From Stomoxys calcitrans (taxonomy: Eukaryota > Arthropoda > Insecta > Diptera > Muscidae): DNA of 64,000 nucleotides. A program made the translations under genes and the position numbers. The DNA lies in contig NC_081554.1 in assembly GCF_963082655.1 (NCBI RefSeq), positions 99,149,273 through 99,213,272 on the forward strand, given 5' to 3'. Under the pieces are notes generated by a model. That model did not search any database, had not been told where the DNA came from, and was given only the letters and a program-made list of their open reading frames with translations. How positions within the stretch are numbered: position 1 is the first letter of the stretch; every line of letters starts with the position of its first letter. Positions 24,114 to 35,327 of this stretch are shown in pieces.

Positions 24114-25000
24114 AGCAGACAGTGTTTGCTATTCTCAGCAGTGGTTTTGTTAAGAGAGCAGACGTTTCAGACAATTGTGATAACTCAGGAACACGAGATT
24201 GATAATGCTGCTAGTACTTTCGTTAAACCGGTCAAATCGCATCAAATATCCCAATAGCTTGTTTACATCTACTAATTCGAACAAGACCTAAAAGAAATAA
24301 GAACACGAAGTAAAACTTCTTAATTTTTCCAATGTAAGTCAGTCATTTCCCTACCTTCCTTCACCTGCAAGTTTTAGTCTATCATCGTGTTTTCCAATAA
24401 GAAAATTACATGTTTTTACGGATACAATGAATGTAACTTCTATTCAAGACAACGACAACAACCTTAAGACCTCTTCAGGTATAGATTTTGTCTTATTATC
24501 TTGTAGATTTCCCAATTTGCGGCCTTCTGTCTGTCGTTGCGTTTCGGCGTTTATTTTCAAGAATTAGCTTGCATACCCCCGCAATGTGTAAGATGGGTCC
24601 TAGTCTGGCAAGTTTGCCTGCTTTACAATTCCCTCCAATCTGGACAAGTAAATTGTGAACTATTCAGCAATCTTGTTGTGAGTTCTATGATAGTCGATGG
24701 CGGCTCCGAACACGAAATTTGTATGACAATTTCAATCGATAACATTTTTCTTAAGAAAAACAATTCGTAAATTATATGTTTGTGGGAAAATGTACATCAG
24801 TACATTGGCCATTTGTGAAGCCGAGAACGAATTTTGGCTTCCAATTGACTTTTGGTTTTTTATAACTGGCATATTATCAGCATATTACAATATTATACAC
24901 CTGTAGGTAGTTTATATTTTCAGAAGTTCTTCTCTAAGAAATGCATCTCGTCTAGACTCATAGTCTCAAAGTCTGCTGGAAATAGCACACACTGTCTGCT
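24114..25000. repeat. inverted repeat pair, possible old inverted-repeat element
   Basis: 24114-24142 (AGCAGACAGTGTTTGCTATT...) recurs inverted at 24972-25000 with about three mismatches. Both arms sit in CAGCAG-rich sequence. Target duplications cannot be defined, so the extent is uncertain. Confidence 0.45.
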
Positions 25001-25539
25001 GACTTTTAGTAGGTATTTGCTGCCATTACAGCAGTATTTTCCCTATTACAGTTGTAGTTCTGTAATTTCAGAACAGCAGACCGACTGCTGCGAAAATGAC
25101 TGAATGCTTAATTTATAATGGAGTTATTGAAAGAAATAAAATGAAAGAGTAGATTTTTGGAAAGAAAATGAGAAAAAAAGGTTCCGTTCACATATCCACA
25201 CTGCACACATTGATGTTGTTGTTTATTGCACACATTTTTTGCAAAATAGTTTTGAGCAAAGGCTCTTGTGCCATGCGTTCTATGACATAGGTTGAAAAGT
25301 GTTATAGTTATAATCATAATCATCTACTAGATATGAAGCACTTATGCGGCATTCCTCTGTTTAAAGTAACTTTGCACTGTTGTTGTTCTAATTTAGTGAA
25401 CACTATAAATTGATTTTTTTTTGTTGTGTTAAAAGGAAAAATATCAGAAAAAGCAAACAATAGGTTTCTTCGCAGAAACGAAAAAAAACTATTGTTTTAG
25501 CAAACATTTTTACTGTTTTCAATAACATATTTTGCTGAG

Positions 25540-25740
25540 TGTAGACGTAGGTTTCAAACTATTCAAAAATGAGATTTTTTGAAAGTCTGGTTTGAAGTTT
25601 GGGGATTTTAAAAAACCGATTTAACTAGAGGTAATACCATTTTAAATTGTATAAATAGTCAACAGTCAACCCGCATGTCCCTTTTTCAGTTCCTTATACA
25701 ACATTGATTAAGCGCGATCATGTAAACTTTAATGAGATAT
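25540..25740 (+). repeat. dispersed repeat fragment shared with 62205-62420
   Basis: 'gtttcaaactattcaaaaat' and 'cgcatgtccctttttcagtt' with 'acattgatta' here correspond to 'gtttcgaactattcgaaaaa' and 'tgcatgtccttttttt' with 'gcattgattta' near 62210-62400. Order and spacing are similar. Family unknown. Confidence 0.4.
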
Positions 25741-26629
25741 TTTCCAAAGAAAAACATTCCAATTGAAAGAATTGCATGAACTTTTTCGAAAAGATGAAAA
25801 TTTTTTTAATCATATATACTTTTAAATGTGTTTTTTTTTTGTTTTAAGTTTCAAGATAGAGTTTTGATGAAATTTTTTCTCGGAAAAGTTTTCTCATAAG
25901 GAAAACTGTTTTTGAATTTTCATAAACGAAAAAATTGGATAACATTTTTTTTTGATGACATTTTTCCAAAGAACGAATTTTAATAACATTTTAATAAAAT
26001 TTTTTATCGTCAAGATGTTGTTGGAATTTTTTCTAAAATTATAGGTTCGTTAAATTTTTCTATAAGACTGTAACTAGAAAGGCGAAACCCGGAAGACATA
26101 TGTATATGACAGAATTGCAATGAGATGAAGTTGATAATTATCGCAAAATATGGTGAAAAATGAACCATTAGTAAGAAATTGTCAATTTATTATCGTTTAA
26201 AATTGATACTGACATATAATTAAGGATTCAACGATTTTCATCATATATAGTTTTTGTTTTGTCCCCTTCCCCGGGCGAGTGAAGATATGTGGTGAAAACA
26301 AATGATTAAACGACACATTGCGCATATAACTAACTGTTCAAACAGAGCCAAAAAGGATTTAGGCCAATACCAAAGATTTACAACTTTATGGCCCCTTGGT
26401 TGTGCTGCAACCGCAAGTTGTGCTGCAACCACAAAAATCACAAATTATGATGGTGAAAAAGTTGTTTGGTTTCCTTACCATTTTCATTCCGATGTACCAT
26501 ATAAATTTGTTTTATGCGGTTTTGACAAATTTTCCTCCGAAAAAAAAATTGTATACACAAAGTCTTTATGTCCGTCCTATGTCCGAATATTGAAAAGGGG
26601 AATTGTATCTATTATTTTTGGGTTGGTTC

Positions 26630-26651
26630 CTCTCTCTCTCTCTCTCTCTCT
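26630..26651. repeat. CT dinucleotide microsatellite
   Basis: About eleven uninterrupted CT units. Confidence 0.95.
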
Positions 26652-28422
26652 GCACACGAACTTTTTGTTTAGATATTTACTATAGTTTACCAAACATATT
26701 TAAAAATTTAATTTTTTTACAATCCTTTTGTTAACTTTACAAAGAACTATGGTGCTTTGGAAAAAATAGCAGCTTAACAGAAAACCAGTAGGAAAAACTA
26801 AAGTGGAAACTTAAACACATATCCAATGAATATTCAAATGGGCTGTGTATGTTTGGATTGCAATATCAGTAGTGCTGGCGAGAATTTTTAGAAAGTTGCC
26901 AACTCACAAAAGCTGCATTGGGATAGGGATGTCCATGGGCACGGCAGTAAAAATATTCGGGATTATGAATTCTAATCTCGGAATTTGGGATACTAATGAA
27001 ATTTATGCCTCCTCAGGCAAGGCAAATCTATCTTTCCATATCTATGCCGTTGTCCTTCTAGTGCTTGGGAATGTTTTGTTGTCTGCCATTCCTTAAATTA
27101 ACACATACCAATTTGTGCTTTCAGTGTAGTCATGTGCGAGTAACAAAGTAAATGCAAGAGTTAAAGATAGTTTGTTTATATTGTGGATAACAATTTGTCC
27201 AAAGGATTGTGGCTTCACACCTTTAACTACGTGTGTCTGTATGTCTGTCTGTCTGCCTCTGTGTTTGGTCGGTAGGAGGTTTACTATGGTCTATGCATAT
27301 TGTTTGCTTGCTTGTTTGTGCATGTAGTGAATGTTTGTATGGCTGTGTTCAGGATAAAAATTGCAAAGTTTTCCTACATATCCAGTGTATTGGTTTGAAA
27401 GAACCTCCATGTTGTCCTTGTTGTCGCCTGCTCTTACCTTTTAACATGCGTTTGTGTTTGTGTGTGCATTATGTTTTACTATTTTTTATGGGTTTTCCAT
27501 GTAACCTAAATCCCTTTTTAAGTATTTTGTTATCAAAGCTGTTTGCCATTAAAACACAAGAAAATAAAACACGGAAAACAAATAGACAGAGAGTCCTAGA
27601 GTGGAGCAAGTGGCAAGTAAAATGAAATGAAAAACAGAAAAGTGTTCGAGAGTAGTGCCAACGTTACCTTAGATTTGTGTTACACACATGCTGTCACAAC
27701 AATTCGGCCAAATACATAGGAAACGCAAAAAAAAAATCAAATAAAAACGGAAACTGAACTTTTGTGAGGACTATACCAAAGCAAAGTCGAGAAGAAAAAA
27801 CTAGGAGTACGCAAATAAATAAAAAGATATATCGAAAGGTTAATACGGGAAGAACTCGCATACCTACCAACACATACTCTCACGTTTGTACGACAGTCGA
27901 AGTCACAGGATTTAGTATGGGGCGCGTTGGCATGTGGCTTTAATGGCATGAAATAAAAAAAAACAAGGTTGTGTAATCAATTCATGTGTAAATAAAGTTA
28001 TTTAATTGATGGCTAACAAGGAAATTGTGTTATAGTGCACATTGCACAGAGTTGGAAGTGGGAAAGGGTCAAGTCATATCTCCGACCTCCTTCTCTTCCC
28101 CCACCTATAGCATAAACGTCACCAATTCGCTCATTGCAGCCATCGAGCAGCAATCCAAGGCTAGTTGTCAGAGAATATAAATCGCCTATGTCGTTTCGGA
28201 CTACTCGGTTTCGGGAATGCCAAAACTACACAGCGAAATGTGAGTGCGCGTGTACGGGACACAATGATGGTATACATATTTTAGACCAAATCCAGGTTAT
28301 AGCTTACAAATTTAACTTCGACGTTAATTTGACCACAATCATTTTTATACTCTCCACTGTAGGATGATGATACACCAAACTCGTGCACCCTGAGACATTG
28401 GTTGGAATTCGATTATAAGAAG

Positions 28423-29384
28423 AACAAGTAAAAGCGTGCTAAGTTCGGCCGGGCCGAATCTTATATACCCTCCACCATGGAGCGCATTTGTCAGTTCCTT
28501 TCCCGGCATCTCTTCTTAGGCAAAAAATGATATAAGAAAAGATTTGCTCTGCTATTAGAGCGATATCAAGATATGATCCGGTTTAGACCACAATTAAATT
28601 ATATATTGGGGCCTCAAAAAGTAAAATATATGGGAGCTGTATCGGGCTATAGACCGATTCTGACCCTAATAAGCACGTATGTTGATGGTCATGAGAGGAT
28701 CCGTCGTACAAAATTTCAGGCAAATCGGATAAGAATTGCGCACTCTAGAGGCTCAAGAAGTCAAGACTCAAGATCGGTTTATATGGCAGCTATATCAGGT
28801 TATGAACCGATATGAACCATACTTGGCACAAATGTTGGATACAATAACAAAATTCGTCGTGCAAAATTTCATCCCAATCAGATAAGAATTGCGCACTCTA
28901 GAGGCTCAAGAAGTCAAGACCCAAGATCGGTTTATATGGCAGCTATATCAGGTTATGGACCGATGTGAACCATACTTGGCACAGTTATTGGATATCATAG
29001 CAAAACACGTCGTGCAAAATTTCATCCCAATTGGATAAGAATTGCACACTCTAGAGGCTCAAGAAGTCAAGACCCAAGATCGGTTTATATGGCAGCTATA
29101 TCAAAACATGGACCGATATGGCCCATTTACAATACCAACCGACCTACACTAATAAGAAGTATTTGTGCAAAATTTCAAGCGGCTAGCTTTACTCCTTCGG
29201 AAGTTAGCGTGCTTTCGACAGACAGACGGACGGACGGACAGACGGTCGGACATGGCTAGATCGACATAAAATGTCGCGACGATCAAGAATATATATACTT
29301 TATGGGGTCTCAGACGAATATTTCGAGTAGTTACAAACAGAATGACGAAATTAGTATACCCCCCATCCTATGGTGGAGGGTATA
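28423..29384 (-). repeat. Helentron/DINE-1-like repeat, copy I (full length)
   Basis: Reverse orientation: 'aacaagtaaaagcgtgctaa', hairpin TTCGGCCGGGCCGAA, 'taccctccaccatgg', 'catctcttcttaggcaaaaa', about four internal units, 'cagacggacggacggacaga', and the distal end 'cccatcctatggtggaggg'. Both ends and the order of parts are preserved. Unit number is lower than in copy F. Confidence 0.87.
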
Positions 29385-30302
29385 AAAAGATAATAATATC
29401 AAACCCAATGCAGTTGTTTGGTTATTTTCATAATTCAGCAGCTACCATAACTACAATAAAAAGTATTAAATGAAGATGTTACTAACCGATACAATAGTTC
29501 AGTTATATCAACCACAACATTCTGACGATAGTTGTGCTAACTACTCTACCGGTAGATGTGCTTACTACACTACAGGAGTTGTAACAACCCCTTACCGGTA
29601 GTTATGCTAGCGATCCTACCGGTAGTTGGTACTGCATCAAAATCCTCAACTGCCTTTGAAGAATTCGAAACCCCAGGTTCGAATCCCCCGGCCGGCCAAA
29701 ATTGTTTTTGTGGTTTATAGTGTTTGTTGTGTGTTGCAATCCCTGGCATTCCTTTTCCATTAGCAAAGAAACATCTTCGATCATTGAGCACATATGGAAA
29801 GAGAAACACAATTTAATGATCTTAAATTTAATCATCTTCGCCCTTACAGGCAAAAAACTTGAAAACGAATCCGGCAGAGCCCGACCAGAATTCGACCCTG
29901 GGCACAGGAAGCAACAGTGAGAGCCATTGCCGTTGTCTAGCTTTCAAAGCCATCAATACAACTTCCAACTGATGCACAAAATCATGTGTATACCATGGAA
30001 GTAGTGTAATTTGTGTAGACAAAAAAATCTGGCATTACACAGAAACATATGCTTTGGGAAAAGTACCTCTAATAGACAGGGTTGTCGAGCGTGGTCAATG
30101 TGATATTTATATCTTGAAAGCGTTTTATGCAATAAATTCTGTATATGTACAACATACCAAGGTATGGCTCTTGAAGCCTTCTTCACGCCTAATATGGCCG
30201 ATTAGTAATTGTAAACCAAATTACGAAACGTGGTTGGTGTGTGTTACGATCTCTGAAAAAATCTCCGATCATTGTGTTTGTCTCGAAAGAGAAACAAACA
30301 AA
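29385..30302. other. tract with CTACCGGTAG palindromes and a tRNA-like B box
   Basis: Palindromic (C)TACCGGTAG occurs at about 29546, 29593 and 29616. A B-box-like 'aggttcgaatccc' lies at about 29675. No credible A box or complete tRNA fold is seen. The remaining sequence shows no gene. Confidence 0.45.
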
Positions 30303-30640
30303 AACAAGTAAAAGCCTGCTAAGTTTGGCCGGGCCAAATCTTATATACCTTCCACCATTGATCGCATTTGTCGAAATCTTTTTCCGGTATCTCATTTAGG
30401 CCAATAAAGATAAAATAATTGTTATGCTATTGGAGCTATATCAAGTTATGGTCCGATTCGGACCACAATCGAACTTAATGTTGAAGATCATAGTAGAAGT
30501 TATTTTTTAAAATTTCAGCCAATTCGAACAAGAATTGCGTCCTTTAGGGACTATAGAAGTTATATAAGGAGATAGGTTTATATGGCAGCTGTATCAGGTT
30601 AGGGAGGGAGCTGTATCAGGTTATGAAGGTTACGGAGGTT
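30303..30640 (-). repeat. Helentron/DINE-1-like repeat, copy J (truncated)
   Basis: Hairpin end ('aacaagtaaaagcctgctaa', 'tttggccgggccaaa', 'taccttccaccatt') and part of one or two units. It breaks off at 'gctgtatcaggttag' next to a SINE. Hairpin base changes are paired (TTTGGCC/GGCCAAA), so pairing is kept. Confidence 0.75.
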
Positions 30641-30641
30641 A

Positions 30642-30945
30642 CGGAGGCCACCACAGCTCAGAGGTTAGCATGTCCGCTGGACGCCTGGGTTCGAATCCTG
30701 GCGACATCATCAGAAAAAATATTCAGCGGTGGTTTTCCCCTCCTAATGCTGGCAACATTCGTGAAGTACTATGCCATGTGAAACTTCTCTCCAAAGAGGT
30801 GTCGCACTGCGGCACTCCCTTCGGACTCGGCTATAAAAAGGAGGCCACTTATCATTTGAGCACTGCACTCATTGATATGTGAGAAGTGTGCCCTTGTTCC
30901 TTTGTGGAATGTTCATGGGCAAAATTTGCAATTTGCCATTGCGTT
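30642..30945 (+). mobile_element. tRNA-derived SINE (family A), full-length
   Basis: A-box-like 'agctcagaggttagcatg' is followed by the B box 'gggttcgaatcc' at normal spacing, as in a tRNA-type pol III promoter. The body follows ('tcctaatgctggcaacattc', 'tcggactcggctataaaaag') and the tail is 'gggcaaaatttgcaatttgc'. Three other copies occur in the window. Confidence 0.8.
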
Positions 30946-31027
30946 TGTAACATCTAGCCATTTTTCTTAAGACGGAAGTATTAATATTCTTGGTCGCTGT
31001 CATAATCCAGGTCGATTTACAAATGTC

Positions 31028-31063
31028 CGTGGTCGCCCCGGTGACTGAGTTAGTTGCGTGCTC
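31028..31063 (+). mobile_element. left half of tRNA-derived SINE (family B), interrupted by LINE
   Basis: 'gccccggtgactgagttagt' and 'tgcgtgctcggataa' correspond to the tRNA-like head of the SINE at 7425-7570 (minus). The right half resumes at about 35544, so the intervening LINE was inserted in this SINE. Confidence 0.65.
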
Positions 31064-31221
31064 GGATAAGAAATAGAACAGAACAGTTGTGTTTTTTGAG
31101 GCTCTATAATAAATTAATTTTTTTTAATTGTTGCGAACTGAGTTATTCTTTAGAAGTGAACATTTTATTTTGCACTTTTGCCGCTTTAACATCACATAGT
31201 TTCCGCTTGATGCTTAGCTTA

Positions 31222-31224
<3 letters not shown>

Positions 31225-31263
<39 letters not shown>
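31225..31263. repeat. A39 homopolymer in LINE 5' UTR
   Basis: 39 consecutive A residues about 90 nt before the ORF1 start. Length may vary or be mis-assembled. Confidence 0.95.
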
Positions 31264-31265
<2 letters not shown>

Positions 31266-31355
31266 TTAGAAAATAACAAAAAGGCACCAAACAAAACAAT
31301 AAGAACAAGCACCATATATTTTCGCTCACAATCTCAACCTCGAAAATTAAGAACA

Positions 31356-32336
31356 ATGAATAATAACAGTTTTGATCGCTCAATTACAAAATGCAGTGAG
31401 AGTACTATCCCCCCGCAAGCACCAAAGCGTATGCGAGAGATAATGCAAACCTCTTACTCTGAGAGTATTTGCAAAACACCTCGCTTGTCAAACTACGAGT
31501 CGCCTCAACGCATTGTTATGATTATCGACAAGAGATATGAGAAGCAAAACGAACTCATCCAATCATTAATTAAAGAGAGTGAAACGCGCTTGCTAAATGA
31601 ACTTGATAAGAGACTAAGTGACTTCCGAAACGAAATTATTTCTCTTAAAGATCGTGTTGTCAGAATGGAAACAGTAGCTGGAAAAATTGATATGATTGAA
31701 CAAGAAGTCTTGGAAATGAAAGCACAAAAATTTTTAAATCCTCAAAATAATGAAATCCAAAATGAAATTAAAAACCTTAAGACTCAGTTATTGAAGCAAG
31801 AAAATCTACAAGTTGCTTCTGAAATAAGAATAAACGGTATTCCTTTCTATGAAGGTGAAAATTTAAATGCATTGTTCAACAGCATATGCAATAGTTTGAA
31901 CATACATACACCTTCTATAAAATCTATATATCGAATTAAACCAAAAATACAACGAAATTATGACACAACAATAATTGTGAATTTGATGTCACCCTATGAT
32001 AAAAATTGCATACTTAAATCAATCGCTTATTTTAAACGTAATAACAAAACTCTTCTGTCACTAAACCATATTGGCTTTGATTCCCCCAACGTCATACATA
32101 TAAATGAAAACTTGACGGCAACCAACTACAAAATTCTACAGAGCGCGCTCAAACTAAAAAGGCAGAAAATCGTGGAATCTGCATACTCCTTCCGTGGGCT
32201 CATTTATGTCAAAGAACGACGATCTGATCCACCTCACCTAATAGATGAGGTCGAATTGCTATCTAAATTTTTTCGAGAATACCCTGAACAACGAGGAGAA
32301 ACAGCTAGCAACCCCTCAACTAATACCGATGAATAG
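31356..32336 (+). CDS. LINE ORF1 protein, coiled coil plus RNA-binding-like domain
   Basis: 326 aa, first ATG of the frame, uninterrupted. ORF1 proteins of non-LTR elements bind the element RNA and form RNP particles. Residues about 50-150 are charged heptad-like sequence ('KRLSDFRNEIISLKDRVVRM', 'EIQNEIKNLKTQLLKQENL') and probably form a coiled-coil trimer or dimer. From about residue 155 a domain begins 'ASEIRINGIPFYEGENLNAL' and includes 'SIYRIKPK' and 'IHINENLTATNYKILQSAL'. Its order and motifs resemble the RRM/FP25K-like domain of ORF1 proteins in several insect LINEs. No CCHC zinc knuckle is present. The N-terminal 45 residues are Ser/Pro-rich and probably disordered. ORF2 follows after a gap, so its translation would need reinitiation or an internal start. 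Confidence 0.88.
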   Translation: MNNNSFDRSITKCSESTIPPQAPKRMREIMQTSYSESICKTPRLSNYESPQRIVMIIDKRYEKQNELIQSLIKESETRLLNELDKRLSDFRNEIISLKDRVVRMETVAGKIDMIEQEVLEMKAQKFLNPQNNEIQNEIKNLKTQLLKQENLQVASEIRINGIPFYEGENLNALFNSICNSLNIHTPSIKSIYRIKPKIQRNYDTTIIVNLMSPYDKNCILKSIAYFKRNNKTLLSLNHIGFDSPNVIHINENLTATNYKILQSALKLKRQKIVESAYSFRGLIYVKERRSDPPHLIDEVELLSKFFREYPEQRGETASNPSTNTDE

Positions 32337-32518
32337 CACCATTTGTATTATATCTGTCGTTCTTTATATTGATTTCATTTATATGTTTTTTATGTGTTTT
32401 TTGAATCAACATTTTTATATCGCATTTCATAATATCTTAAACTTAATAGTCCTAAGCTCCTTATTTTTTATCGTATTTTCTACAACCACAGTAGCATTGC
32501 AAAGTTGTTTATACATTG

Positions 32519-35296
32519 ATGAGTGATGAAAATTATAGTTCCAAAGACAGTCTCAGCTGCATGCTTAAGATAATGGTCAAACAGAAATTTGGTCTATGTG
32601 TGGCACATATTAACGCGCAAAGCCTTAACAACAAACTGGATGAGTTCAGACATATTTTTTGCGATTCAGGAGTGGACCTTATTTGTGTCTCTGAAACTTG
32701 GTTTCATTCCTCCATAGATGACGGTATTCTCCATGTTCCAGGATACAAATTGTTAAGGGCTGATAGAAGGTCTCATGCTGGCGGAGTGGCCATATACATA
32801 AAAGTTGGGCTTAATTTCAACCTTAAGCTCAGATCCAACGACGAATCCAATATGGAATACCTTTTTATTGAAATTACTATGGAAAACAAAGCTAATATCC
32901 TCTTGGGTTGTGTTTATAGACCCAATAACCACATCGATTTTGAGCCTGTTCGAAATGCTATAGAAACTTTATCTTTAAACTATAATGATACAATCATCGT
33001 TGGGGATTTCAACAGCAATCTGATAATCGACAACAACCTATCTAACATCATGGAAACACTTGGACTAGTCCCATTTAATACCAGCATACCCACGCATTTC
33101 ACCAGTACCAATTCAAGCTTGCTAGATTTAGTCTTTGTCAATAACATATCCAAAGTACTTATCTATGACCAACTTTGTGCTCCCGGCTTTTCAAAGCATG
33201 ATCTGCTATTTTTTACGTATGATATGCATGTAAATACCAAGCCTACGAAATACACGTATCGCGTTATAAAAAACATTGATGAAAGTCTGGTAAGCTCTTG
33301 TCTCGACGAAGTCAATTGGAATGCCATTTATTCATTTCACAATGTGGATGACCAACTTGCGTTCCTACAAAATAACATTTACATGATTTATAACAGCTGT
33401 GTCCCTCTCAAAACCAAGGTGGTAAATCATAAACAACAGCCGTGGTTCAATAATACAATTAAGTTTTTAATTGAAAAAAGAGATATTGCGTATCAAAGGT
33501 GGCAACACTTTAAAACATTTGAACTTCACGATATGTTTAAATCTGCCAGGCGGGCAGTTGTAAAAAGTATTAATGCCGCTAAATATGAATACTATAGCCA
33601 AAAATTCAAATCTGCGATAGACAGCAAGTCAAAATGGAAGACTATTCGCGAAATTGGTATTGGCACTAAACAATCTACTGCTGAAAATATTGACATAAAT
33701 AAGTTAAATGAGAATTTTATAAAATTGAATAGCAGCGTCAACAATTCTAATATATATTCCTGTGTACATACAGCCCCAATTGAAAACGATTTTTCATTCC
33801 GATGCGTAGACAATAATGAGGTCATGGAAAGCATTTTTGCAATTAAATCAAATGCTATTGGAACCGACGAATTGTGTCCAATTTTTATAAAATTTGTGCT
33901 GCCCAAGCTATTAACATACATAACATATTTGCTAAATAGTATAATTACACAATCTACCTTTCCTAGACAATGGAAACTGGCAAAAATTATACCAATACCT
34001 AAGTCAAATAATGATTTCCGACCTATAGCAATATTACCTTTTTTGTCTAAAGTTTTGGAACGTTTACTAAATTCTCAGATTTCCTCGTTTCTTGAAAAGG
34101 AAAAACTGTTGACTGAAAACCAATCTGGATTTAGAAAGAAAAGAAGCTGCACCACAACTCTTATCGATGTCGTTGAAGATCTTCGTAAAAGCCAGGACGA
34201 AAACATGACATCTTTTCTTGTTCTACTGGATCACAGCAAGGCGTTTGACACAGTCAACCATGATATATTGTTGTCAAAACTAAGGAGATTTTTTTACTTT
34301 ACCGATACCGCCTGCAATTTAATTTCATCGTACTTATCAAATCGTTCTCAGTGTGTTGTTCTTAATGATAGGAAATCTAGATCATTAAATGTATTACGAG
34401 GTGTACCCCAAGGTTCCATTCTGGGCCCTTTGTTATTTACCCTGTACATAAATGATCTTCCTCACGTTCCTGAGACCTGTAGCATACAAATGTATGCAGA
34501 TGATGTGCAACTATATGCAAGTACTAAAACCGTGGATATGAGTACCTGTATTACGAAAATTAACAACGATCTAAAATCTGTTTATGAGTGGGCAAGTAAT
34601 AACTGTTTGGATCTCAACCCATCAAAATCGAAACTCATAGTTATTGGTAAAAATCAATCTCTTCAATACAACGTCGAATTAAGAATTTCAGACAATGTAA
34701 TACAACGAGTAGAGTCTTCATCCAATTTGGGTTTAACGATCAATACAAAGCTGACTTGGACAAACCACATTAATCGCGCTTCTGGCAAAGTATATGGTAT
34801 GCTGAGAAATTTATGGAATGTGCGTACATGTACTACTTTTAATATTCGTATGATGCTTGCAAAGACTTATTTACTCCCAACACTGCTTTACGGATGTGAA
34901 GTCTTTGCATATTGTGACTACAATGACTCCCGGACACTAAATGTTGCATATAACAACATCGCACGTTATGTCTTTAACAAAACTAGGAGAGACAGAATAT
35001 CTGAATTCGCATACAAAATTTTCAACGTTCAATTTAGCAACTACTTAAAGATAAGATGCTTAATACAGCTGCATAATATAATTTACACAAAAGAACCCTT
35101 TTATCTTTATAATCGTGTGCAGTTCGCCAGATCCAACAGAGGCAAAAAACTCATTCTTCCCAGGTTCAAAAAACTCTCCTCCGAACGCCAATTCTTCATC
35201 AACACAATTCGTCTTTGGAACTCGCTCCCTAATTATTTGCAATTACTAAGCAATGCTTCTGTTTTTAAGACTGAGCTTTTTAAATTTTATGCTTGA
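32519..35296 (+). CDS. LINE ORF2: EEP endonuclease + reverse transcriptase
   Basis: 925 aa from the ATG at 32519, with no stops or frameshifts. Residues about 25-235 form an EEP (AP-like) endonuclease: 'HINAQSLNNKLDEF', the Glu of 'ICVSETWF' (about 58), the Asp of 'VGDFNSN' (163) and the terminal 'SKHDLLFF' His (about 227). It would nick the target to prime reverse transcription. RT motifs follow: 'FRPIAILPFLSKVLERL', 'LLDHSKAFDTVNHDILL', 'GVPQGSILGPLLFTLYINDL', and the catalytic YADD at 659-662. The C-terminus ends with an 'RLWNSLPNYLQ' segment common in Jockey/CR1-group ORF2 proteins. There is no RNase H domain. All catalytic residues I can check are present, so the copy may be recent or active. 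The start is set by the ATG. A TTG just upstream is in frame but unlikely. Confidence 0.93.
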   Translation: MSDENYSSKDSLSCMLKIMVKQKFGLCVAHINAQSLNNKLDEFRHIFCDSGVDLICVSETWFHSSIDDGILHVPGYKLLRADRRSHAGGVAIYIKVGLNFNLKLRSNDESNMEYLFIEITMENKANILLGCVYRPNNHIDFEPVRNAIETLSLNYNDTIIVGDFNSNLIIDNNLSNIMETLGLVPFNTSIPTHFTSTNSSLLDLVFVNNISKVLIYDQLCAPGFSKHDLLFFTYDMHVNTKPTKYTYRVIKNIDESLVSSCLDEVNWNAIYSFHNVDDQLAFLQNNIYMIYNSCVPLKTKVVNHKQQPWFNNTIKFLIEKRDIAYQRWQHFKTFELHDMFKSARRAVVKSINAAKYEYYSQKFKSAIDSKSKWKTIREIGIGTKQSTAENIDINKLNENFIKLNSSVNNSNIYSCVHTAPIENDFSFRCVDNNEVMESIFAIKSNAIGTDELCPIFIKFVLPKLLTYITYLLNSIITQSTFPRQWKLAKIIPIPKSNNDFRPIAILPFLSKVLERLLNSQISSFLEKEKLLTENQSGFRKKRSCTTTLIDVVEDLRKSQDENMTSFLVLLDHSKAFDTVNHDILLSKLRRFFYFTDTACNLISSYLSNRSQCVVLNDRKSRSLNVLRGVPQGSILGPLLFTLYINDLPHVPETCSIQMYADDVQLYASTKTVDMSTCITKINNDLKSVYEWASNNCLDLNPSKSKLIVIGKNQSLQYNVELRISDNVIQRVESSSNLGLTINTKLTWTNHINRASGKVYGMLRNLWNVRTCTTFNIRMMLAKTYLLPTLLYGCEVFAYCDYNDSRTLNVAYNNIARYVFNKTRRDRISEFAYKIFNVQFSNYLKIRCLIQLHNIIYTKEPFYLYNRVQFARSNRGKKLILPRFKKLSSERQFFINTIRLWNSLPNYLQLLSNASVFKTELFKFYA

Positions 35297-35327
35297 TTAT
35301 TGTTTTTTTTAATTTTGTTTCTTAATT

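Larger units (their letters stand above)
23957..28345. other. intron-like tract without supported genes
   Basis: AT-rich DNA with chance open frames. It contains an inverted repeat pair (24114/24972), a dispersed-repeat fragment (25540-25740) and a CT microsatellite (26630-26651). A short decayed Helentron-like start ('ttatactctccactgtagga') is at 28345-28390. No exon recognised. Confidence 0.4.

Noticed and set aside
26302..26685. 127-codon open frame on plus strand
   Set aside because: Runs into a CT microsatellite, no domain, overlapping frames of similar length; consistent with chance.
29640..29700. tRNA gene suggested by 'aggttcgaatccc'
   Set aside because: No A box at tRNA distance and no acceptor stem. 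At most a SINE remnant.
33592..33921. 109-codon frame on the minus strand within LINE ORF2
   Set aside because: Antisense shadow of the reverse transcriptase gene.
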